In this document: piece after piece, positions 7,930 through 12,057 of the stretch
How the letters are laid out: each line of letters starts with the position of its first letter
Position numbering within the stretch: the first letter of the stretch is position 1
Assembly (NCBI GenBank): GCA_000961805.1
Contig: LADV01000253.1
Span: forward strand, 1 to 12,057
Source: Peptococcaceae bacterium BRH_c23
GTDB taxonomy: Bacteria > Bacillota_B > Desulfitobacteriia > Desulfitobacteriales > Desulfitobacteriaceae
DNA length: 12,057 nt
Direction of reading: 5' to 3'
Program-made: the position numbers and the translations under genes
The notes under the pieces: model-generated
Databases searched by the model: none
What the model was told of the DNA's origin: nothing
Seen by the model: only the letters and a program-made list of their open reading frames with translations

Positions 7930-8106
7930 TTATACCTTTTTGGATTTGAATTTTTCGCAATGCTCTTTATCCATTGTCGACTTGGAAAGCCAATACTTCC
8001 CCTTTTCGTCTTTTTCTTCAATCACACAGTCCCCTTTGCCCGGCTCATAATCATCGGCATTATCCGGTACAGAAAAAAAAGATTTGCATTCAGCACAAAT
8101 AGCCAC
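7930..8106 (-). CDS. bssC: benzylsuccinate synthase gamma subunit (small [4Fe-4S] protein)
   Basis: A 58-aa protein that is easily missed because it is short and starts with GTG. The sequence begins (M/V)AICAECKSFFSVP, continues NADDYEPGKGDCV and KGKYWLSKS, and ends in a lysine-rich tail. The four cysteines Cys4, Cys7, Cys27 and Cys50 fit the HiPIP-like [4Fe-4S] cluster of BssC, and DADDYEPGKGDC-like and KGKYWLSK blocks are its family hallmarks as I recall them. BssC stabilises BssA by binding away from the radical domain. GTG 8106 is the only reasonable start: an in-frame TGA lies three codons upstream, and GAGAGG is ten bases upstream. It is the first gene of the operon, about 195 nt after the predicted transcription start, and its ribosome site lies inside the duplicated leader. 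Confidence 0.92.
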   Translation of the reverse strand: MAICAECKSFFSVPDNADDYEPGKGDCVIEEKDEKGKYWLSKSTMDKEHCEKFKSKKV

Positions 8107-8111
8107 CAGTA

Positions 8112-8192
8112 ATCATCCTCTCTTTTCTTTTTACCTTTTTACCCACTTTACAATTTGAATCCTGAACCCTTTGGTTTTTAAATTGTCACCTT
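8112..8192 (-). repeat. leader repeat, copy 1 (immediately upstream of bssC)
   Basis: About 80 bp that recur at 8390-8468 with only a few substitutions and small gaps. It includes the bssC ribosome site at one end. Inside is a perfect 7-bp inverted repeat ACAATTT (8150-8156) / AAATTGT (8180-8186), kept in both copies, with a smaller AACC/GGTT pairing within its loop. It lies in the predicted 5' untranslated region. Confidence 0.85.
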
Positions 8193-8230
8193 TAATCAAC
8201 CACCCCCTTAGCGACGTGAATTCTTCTCGC

Positions 8231-8271
8231 GCTCGCTGCGGACAAGGGATATATAACTGATATAAGCGAGC
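8231..8271 (-). promoter_or_regulatory. 5' UTR hairpin of the bss operon
   Basis: Perfect 7-bp inverted repeat GCTCGCT / AGCGAGC (8231-8237 and 8265-8271) around a 27-nt loop, in the 125-bp segment that is present only in the downstream promoter copy. The same arm could instead pair over 5 bp with TCGCT near 8212, giving an alternative fold. No known riboswitch class was recognised. Confidence 0.35.
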
Positions 8272-8311
8272 ATTAACATCCAAAGTAAATATCTTTACAA
8301 ACATTAATTTA

Positions 8312-8327
8312 TGCAATTAACATGCCA
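8312..8327 (-). promoter_or_regulatory. sigma-54 (-24/-12) promoter of the bss operon
   Basis: On the minus strand TGGCATGTTAATTGCA contains TGGCA (-24) and TTGCA (-12) with the exact spacing of ten bases between the invariant GG and GC. Transcription would start near 8301, giving a leader of about 195 nt before bssC. The gene just upstream encodes a sigma-54 activator, which makes this the obvious target promoter. Confidence 0.82.
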
Positions 8328-8376
8328 TTAACATTAATAATTAAGAATATTATTAATTATACGAATTATCAGATAT
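8322..8376 (-). repeat. AT-rich upstream block, copy 1
   Basis: About 55 bp, containing the -24 box at its downstream end, that recurs at 8469-8521. The shared core AATTAATAATATTCTTAATT (8339-8358) is a dyad, AATTAA-N8-TTAATT, and could bind the activator. Here it lies at about -48 relative to the predicted start. Confidence 0.75.
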
Positions 8377-8389
8377 CAAAGGATGAAAC

Positions 8390-8468
8390 TTATCATCCTT
8401 TCTTTTTACCTTTTTACTCACTTTACAATTTGAATCCTGAACCCTTTGGTTTTATAAATTGTCATCTT
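8390..8468 (-). repeat. leader repeat, copy 2
   Basis: Second copy of the bssC leader, about 280 bp further upstream and not followed by a gene. It keeps the ACAATTT/AAATTGT pairing (8425-8431 and 8456-8462) and even the ribosome-site-like AAGGATGAT. At that end (8378-8401) a 9-bp perfect stem AAAGGATGA / TCATCCTTT with a 6-nt loop is formed with flanking sequence. Confidence 0.85.
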
Positions 8469-8521
8469 CATGCCATAAACAATGTAATTAAGAATATTAT
8501 TAATTATATTAATTATTAGAT
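8469..8521 (-). repeat. AT-rich upstream block, copy 2, with a broken -24/-12 site
   Basis: Copy of the block at 8322-8376. The shared dyad core is at 8486-8505, near -195 from the predicted start, a usual distance for sigma-54 enhancer sites. The -24 box TGGCAT is kept, but the sequence then joins the leader directly (GAAGATGACA), so no GC is present at -12 and this copy should not be a promoter. Confidence 0.75.
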
Positions 8522-8522
8522 A

Positions 8523-8624
8523 ATTAATGATTAGATTCATAATCAGTTATTAAAACTCAACGTACAAAACAACCATGGTATAAGGCCTTAAGGCTACTTG
8601 AATACATATGTAATCGCGATTAGG
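8523..8624. other. activator-to-repeat spacer; palindromes only
   Basis: Between the stop of the activator gene and the repeats there is no gene and no clear terminator. The region holds the 12-bp palindrome TAATCGCGATTA (8611-8622) and the overlapping palindromes TAAGGCCTTA and GCCTTAAGGC (8581-8593), possible protein-binding sites of unknown meaning. Confidence 0.35.
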
Positions 8625-10682
8625 TTATTCATCACTTAGTTGTTTAAATTTTTTTAGTTTACTCACAATAGTCGATTGATGGATTCCCAATATTTTGGCT
8701 GCTTTACGGGTACTTTTACAGTCATTGTATACTTGCGTTATAAGTCTTTTTTCCGTTTCATTCATTACTTCCCAGTAATTTAAAGTGGCCCATTTTTCAA
8801 TTTTATTTTGATCTGAGTCAAACCATAAGGAATCAAGATCAATAGTGCTGCCAGTACTTAAAACTAACATTCTTTCGATAGTATTTTCAATTTCCCGAAC
8901 GTTACCAGGCCAATTATACTCAACCATTCTAGCAATAACCGAAGCTGTTATCGTTTTATTAGTATTATGTTTTTGGTTAAAATTTTGCATAAAATGATAA
9001 ATAAGAGCCGTTATATCTTCTCTCCTTTTTCTTAAAGGGAGAATTTGAATGGATACGACATTAAGTCGCCAATATAAGTCTTCTCTAAACCGCCCTTTTT
9101 TCACCATCTCTTCTAAATCCCGGTTTGTAGCCGCAATGATCCGGATATCCAGCTTGATCTGCTTTCGACCGCCAACCCGGAGAATTTCCCGCTCCTGCAA
9201 CACACGGAGTAACTTTACTTGCAAATCCAAAGGCATTTCCCCTATCTCATCCAAAAAAGCTGTACCGTTGTTAGCCAGTTCCAAGAGCCCAAGGCGGCCT
9301 TCTTTACTGCCCCCAGTAAAAGCACCTCCTTCGTAGCCAAAAAGTTCGGATTCAAAAAGGTTATAGGGGATAGTTGCACAGTTAATCTTAACGAAGGGTC
9401 CTTTACTGCGCTTACTGGAACTGTAAATTAATTTAGCCAACACTTCTTTACCTACACCTGATTCTCCTAATAACATCACCGTGGAATCAAACTTAGCAAC
9501 CTTGATTGCCTTTTCTACATTTCTTCTCATTTCAATGCTGCGGTAAATAATGTTCTCAGATGAATTCTCCATTCTGTATTGTTCCAGTTCCAACTTAGCC
9601 TTGTTTAACTCGAAGCTTAATCTATTTAGTTCAGTCAGGTCTCGTAAATTGGAAATTACTCGATATATATTTCCATTTTCGTCAAAAATAGGGGTACCGG
9701 TACTTAGAACTTCTTTTCCATTATTTAATTTTTTGGTCAGACTTACCTGTTTTTTAGTTTTTAAAACTTTCATGATAACCGATTCGGTATTATATCCCTT
9801 TTCTACCATCCAGTTCACATGCTTGCCAATGATATCGCTGTCTGGGATACCCAGAATATCGCAACTGGCCCGGTTGGCTTTTATAATATTGCCATCTGCA
9901 TCCGCAACAATAAAACCATCTGCTGAATACTCGATTACTGTATTTAGTTCTTCATTAATTCTTTTAACGTTTTTAAACTCGGAAGCCAAATTTTCCAATT
10001 CGGAGATCTCCTGATAAACACCTACAGCACCAATAATTATTCCGTTCTTAATGATCGGGGTTCTATTCGCCAAAATAACTTTATCACGAATGCAAACTTT
10101 AAGGTCAAGTTGACAGGAACTGCCTTGGATCACTTCGCTCAACCCCGAATTAGCGATAATACTATCTATGTCCTTTCCCTGAACCTCAGACACAGCGATC
10201 CCCATCATTTTTTCGGCAGCTTTATTCATCAAAACAATTCGCCCGTTCCGGTCAACAGCAATAATGCTGTTATGGGAGGAATTGATAATATCTATAAATT
10301 CCTCTAAAGCATACTCCAGCTTTCGCTGAAAAGCCGTGACCAAGTCTGTTCTGGTGATTATCCCCACCATTTGACCGGCGCTATTTACCACAACCAATCT
10401 CCCCACTGGGATTTGCCAGGCTTCTTCGGGCGAAGCTTCATCGCTGATAATTATCACGCTTCTTTGCATAATTTCTGAGACTGGTATTTTAGTATCCAGC
10501 CCTAACGCCTTAAGGGCATGGGTTTTGGTGAAAATACCCACTAATGTTTCCTGATTATCCACTACCGGCAAACCGTCAATACGATGTTTGAGCATTAAGG
10601 AAACAGCCCCTTGAACAGTTACCTGCTGGTTAACCACAATGGGGTTAACCGTCATGATGTCCTTAATTTTTAATTTTTCCAA
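8625..10682 (-). CDS. sigma-54-dependent transcriptional activator, CBS-CBS-PAS-PAS-AAA+-HTH
   Basis: A 685-aa one-component enhancer-binding protein. Two CBS domains (about 5-60 and 66-120; IKDIMTVNP and SEIMQRS mark each) precede two PAS domains (about 125-235 and 243-355). The AAA+ core has Walker A GESGVGKE (406-413), the sigma-54 contact loop GAFTGG (453-458, last residue Gly rather than the common Ala), Walker B TAFLDEIGE and WPGNVREIEN. The C-terminal helix-turn-helix STRKAAKILGIHQSTIVSKLKK (659-680) is TyrR-like. The CBS pair may bind a nucleotide and the PAS domains may bind an aromatic compound or sense redox; both are inferences. It starts with TTG 10682, since an in-frame TGA lies three codons upstream. 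It lies in the same direction as the bss operon, directly in front of a sigma-54 promoter, so it is the probable toluene-pathway regulator. Confidence 0.9.
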   Translation of the reverse strand: MEKLKIKDIMTVNPIVVNQQVTVQGAVSLMLKHRIDGLPVVDNQETLVGIFTKTHALKALGLDTKIPVSEIMQRSVIIISDEASPEEAWQIPVGRLVVVNSAGQMVGIITRTDLVTAFQRKLEYALEEFIDIINSSHNSIIAVDRNGRIVLMNKAAEKMMGIAVSEVQGKDIDSIIANSGLSEVIQGSSCQLDLKVCIRDKVILANRTPIIKNGIIIGAVGVYQEISELENLASEFKNVKRINEELNTVIEYSADGFIVADADGNIIKANRASCDILGIPDSDIIGKHVNWMVEKGYNTESVIMKVLKTKKQVSLTKKLNNGKEVLSTGTPIFDENGNIYRVISNLRDLTELNRLSFELNKAKLELEQYRMENSSENIIYRSIEMRRNVEKAIKVAKFDSTVMLLGESGVGKEVLAKLIYSSSKRSKGPFVKINCATIPYNLFESELFGYEGGAFTGGSKEGRLGLLELANNGTAFLDEIGEMPLDLQVKLLRVLQEREILRVGGRKQIKLDIRIIAATNRDLEEMVKKGRFREDLYWRLNVVSIQILPLRKRREDITALIYHFMQNFNQKHNTNKTITASVIARMVEYNWPGNVREIENTIERMLVLSTGSTIDLDSLWFDSDQNKIEKWATLNYWEVMNETEKRLITQVYNDCKSTRKAAKILGIHQSTIVSKLKKFKQLSDE

Positions 10683-10732
10683 GTTGCCTCACCATCCTGA
10701 TGAAAGATTTCTTCATTAACTCAAGATTAAGC

Positions 10733-10749
10733 CCCACGCTATGCGTGGG
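10733..10749 (+). repeat. left-end hairpin of the IS200-like element
   Basis: Perfect 7-bp stem CCCACGC / GCGTGGG with a 3-nt loop. IS200/IS605 elements carry such subterminal hairpins, which the transposase recognises. Confidence 0.6.
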
Positions 10750-10788
10750 AGAACGGAAAAGGAAGTATCGATGAACATAATAAAAACA

Positions 10789-10843
10789 GCCCTCCTCTGC
10801 TAAATGACAAAGGTTTCGCAAGCCAAAGTCAGCAGAGGAGGGC
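10789..10843 (+). promoter_or_regulatory. hairpin sequestering the tnpA ribosome site
   Basis: Perfect 13-bp arms GCCCTCCTCTGCT (10789-10801) and AGCAGAGGAGGGC (10831-10843), with a further pairing GGTTT/AAGCC near the loop. The right arm contains GAGGAGG, seven bases before the tnpA ATG. In IS200 a hairpin is known to block tnpA translation in this way. Confidence 0.75.
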
Positions 10844-10849
10844 ACCCAA

Positions 10850-11068
10850 ATGGACAATTCGAGTCTATCACAAACGAAATGGGATTGCACGTACCATACT
10901 GTATTCATTCCCAATATATAGACGAAAGTGATGTACGGAAATCGACATTTTTGGACAAAAGGCTATTATGTCAATACGGTGGGAAGGAATGAGGAAGAGA
11001 TCAAAAAGTACATCAAAAATCAGGTTGAAGCGGACAGGATCGAAGATAACGTAAAACAGCAATCGTAA
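10850..11068 (+). pseudogene. IS200-type transposase tnpA, internally deleted with an in-frame stop
   Basis: Translation from ATG 10850 gives MDNSSLSQTKWDCTYHTVFIP, the typical IS200 TnpA N-terminus. A TAG then appears at codon 24 (10919-10921), where IPKYRRKVMYG would be expected; small shifts in the A/T-rich spot explain this. The same frame resumes with KVMYGNRHFWTKGYYVNTVGR and EEEIKKYIKNQVEADR, the C-terminal part with the catalytic Tyr region, and ends at TAA 11066. About 75 central residues, including the HUH metal-binding motif, are gone, so the remnant of 72 codons (intact about 150) cannot catalyse transposition. It could move only if an intact relative supplied the enzyme. Confidence 0.82.
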
Positions 11069-11069
11069 G

Positions 11070-11180
11070 ACCCCTTTAGGGGTAGCAAGTAACAATGGCT
11101 TGCGAAACCACGCCTTCAGGCGTAGCCAGTAACATGCCCTTATAGGGCTCTATAATCAAACCACCCGTTTGAAGGGTGGT
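11070..11180. repeat. right-end hairpin cluster of the IS200-like element
   Basis: Four hairpins in a row: ACCCC/GGGGT (11070-11083), ACGCC/GGCGT (11110-11123), GCCCT/AGGGC (11136-11148) and ACCACCC/GGGTGGT (11160-11180). The first two are each followed by AGC(A/C)AGTAAC, so they are tandem copies of one unit. On the minus strand the cluster forms the last part of the korC frame and may hinder transcription into the activator gene. Confidence 0.65.
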
Positions 11181-11777
11181 ACGGTGATCCCACCACTGCT
11201 CATCACCTTCGTTTTGACGATGTATCGTTTCTAGTGTAGCCCGCACTTCCAGTCCCATTTGCCATCCTAATTCCAAAGCTTTGATGTTTCGTTCCGCTGT
11301 ACCTCTCGGAGCTCGTTGCTGAACAGCTTGCAAAACATTCTCCCAAGGTATTTTACCACTTAATGAAGCCACCACTCCTAAAGCCACAACATTAGTGCTT
11401 TGTTCGGAACCAAATTGAGTACGGGCAGTTTTAGTAATCGGTAACGAATAAAAGTTGATACTGCGCGGCTTAACTTCTGTAACCTGCGAATTATCCACAA
11501 TCAGGATGACCTCGTCATTTAGCGATAAGCCATACTTTTTATAGGCTTCTTGACTGAGAGTTAAGACAAAGTCCGGTTTTTCGACTTTAGGGTAAGCAAT
11601 CCCTTCGTCTCCGATAATGACTTCAGCTCGACTGGCACCTCCCCTGGCCTCGGGTCCATAGCTTTGACTCTGGGCGACATTTTGGTCAGCAATAATTCCG
11701 GCCTCTGCCAACATGATCGCCGCTAAAATCAAACCCTGTCCGCCGGTTCCGGTTAACAGAAATTCTTGTTTAGCCAT
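11076..11777 (-). CDS. korC: 2-oxoacid:ferredoxin oxidoreductase, gamma subunit (KorC-like), with an IS-derived C-terminus
   Basis: The gamma subunit of a CoA-acylating, ferredoxin-reducing 2-oxoacid oxidoreductase, most likely 2-oxoglutarate. The family motifs are LLTGTGGQGLILAA near the N-terminus, AQSQSYGPEARGGASRAEVI, and the C-terminal RGTAERNIKALELGWQMG. The frame is 233 aa, longer than the roughly 180-195 aa usual for the family. The extra tail from about residue 199 is encoded by the right end of the IS200-like element (its hairpins translate as RTTLQTGG...PEGVVSQA), so the natural C-terminus was replaced. The catalytic fold should be intact. ATG 11777 overlaps the korB stop by 8 nt and has AAGGGAGGG upstream. 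The assignment to 2-oxoglutarate rather than another 2-oxoacid is not certain. Confidence 0.88.
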   Translation of the reverse strand: MAKQEFLLTGTGGQGLILAAIMLAEAGIIADQNVAQSQSYGPEARGGASRAEVIIGDEGIAYPKVEKPDFVLTLSQEAYKKYGLSLNDEVILIVDNSQVTEVKPRSINFYSLPITKTARTQFGSEQSTNVVALGVVASLSGKIPWENVLQAVQQRAPRGTAERNIKALELGWQMGLEVRATLETIHRQNEGDEQWWDHRTTLQTGGLIIEPYKGMLLATPEGVVSQAIVTCYP

Positions 11778-12057
11778 GATGACTGCCCTCCCTTAATCTC
11801 TGTCTTAGTTTATCGTATTCTTGAGTATACTCCGGAGCTTGTGATTTGAAGATCTCGCCGATCTGGAAATCTTCCTCGCGGGTCGCTTGTTTTCCTGCTT
11901 GGAAGGCGTGCTCTTTTTGCCAGAGTAGCATATCTGCTGGAGTTTTAAATTTATTGCGGCGTCCATAGGAAACTGGACACTGGGAAATGGCTTCCACGAG
12001 GGAAAAACCGGGATTGTTATAGGCATCCATGACTAATTTCGTCAGGAGTTGATTATG
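11770..12057 (-). CDS. korB: 2-oxoacid:ferredoxin oxidoreductase, beta subunit (KorB-like), C-terminal part
   Basis: The last 95 codons of a beta (thiamine-diphosphate-binding) subunit; the frame is open to the right edge, so the start lies outside the window. The piece KLVMDAYNNPGFSLVEAISQCPVSYGRRN carries the conserved segment after the TPP fold, where a nearby Cys follows the ISQ sequence in KorB proteins. It is followed by ADMLLWQKEHAF and a charged tail. It overlaps korC by 8 nt, indicating one transcript and coupled translation. In strict anaerobes this complex makes succinyl-CoA or fixes CO2 in reverse, so it could feed the fumarate and succinyl-CoA cycling that benzylsuccinate metabolism needs; that link is inference. 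Confidence 0.85.
   Translation of the reverse strand, partial: HNQLLTKLVMDAYNNPGFSLVEAISQCPVSYGRRNKFKTPADMLLWQKEHAFQAGKQATREEDFQIGEIFKSQAPEYTQEYDKLRQRLREGSHHG

Larger units (their letters stand above)
10728..11185 (+). mobile_element. IS200-like element, internally deleted and decayed
   Basis: Roughly 460 bp with the layout of an IS200-type insertion sequence: a left-end hairpin (10733-10749), a long hairpin over the transposase ribosome site (10789-10843), a shortened tnpA (10850-11068), and a right end with four hairpins (11070-11180). Full elements are near 700 bp, so about a third is missing. The exact ends are not defined, because IS200 elements make no target duplication. The right end lies in the 3' part of korC. 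Confidence 0.75.

Noticed and set aside
8131..8316. 61-codon minus-strand frame upstream of bssC
   Set aside because: It starts inside the sigma-54 promoter, before the predicted transcript start, spans the duplicated leader and resembles no family; a chance frame.
8378..8401. hairpin AAAGGATGA/TCATCCTTT as a terminator
   Set aside because: The T-rich flank follows only on the plus strand, where no gene reads toward it; on the minus strand no T-tract follows.
8322..8530. CRISPR-like or tandem repeat array
   Set aside because: Only two imperfect copies with unequal spacing, explained better by a duplicated promoter region; no cas genes.
10663..10914. 83-codon minus-strand frame
   Set aside because: Antisense to the tnpA remnant of the IS200-like element; only its last part might be an old korC tail, so it is not called as a gene.

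Overview
The window most likely comes from an anaerobic Gram-positive (Firmicutes, Peptococcaceae/Desulfitobacteriaceae-like) toluene degrader. The reasons are strong AGGAGG-type ribosome sites, frequent GTG and TTG starts, a clostridial-style CBS-PAS-PAS sigma-54 activator, an IS200-type element, and a ferredoxin-dependent 2-oxoacid oxidoreductase. The host assignment is inference. The identification of the central operon rests on family features recalled without a database search.

Layout, left to right. Positions 1-443 hold the broken 5' part of a group II intron-type reverse transcriptase (+ strand). Everything else of substance reads on the minus strand. In transcription order from the right edge: the 3' end of korB and then korC (2-oxoacid:ferredoxin oxidoreductase, 12057-11076); a decayed, internally deleted IS200-like element (about 10728-11185) whose right end has become the 3' end of korC; a one-component sigma-54 activator (10682-8625); a 518-bp regulatory region; and then a benzylsuccinate synthase operon in the order bssC, bssA, bssB, bssE (MoxR-type AAA ATPase), a CobT/NorD-like VWA protein, a split-barrel flavoprotein and bssD (radical-SAM activase), ending at 647.

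How the genes work together. BssA is the glycyl-radical subunit that adds toluene to fumarate to give benzylsuccinate. BssB and BssC are tiny four-cysteine [4Fe-4S] subunits. BssD installs the glycyl radical. The AAA ATPase and VWA protein form a MoxR/VWA-type pair that probably remodels or assembles the synthase. The small flavoprotein is translationally coupled to bssD and has no role known to me in this pathway.

Regulation. An excellent -24/-12 promoter (TGGCAT-N5-TTGCA, 8327-8312) lies about 205 bp upstream of bssC, directly downstream of the sigma-54 activator gene. The promoter and leader region is duplicated: an 80-bp leader and a 50-bp AT-rich dyad block each occur twice, and the upstream copy keeps the -24 box but has lost the -12 box. 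A second sigma-54-like site (5191-5176) lies in the unusually long bssA-bssB gap. Two perfect hairpins separate bssCAB from the accessory genes. This is a simpler control arrangement than the TdiSR two-component system of denitrifying toluene degraders.

Stretches without genes: 444-646 (an inverted repeat only), 5063-5306 (candidate promoter), 8107-8624 (duplicated regulatory region), and 10683-11075 (IS remnant).
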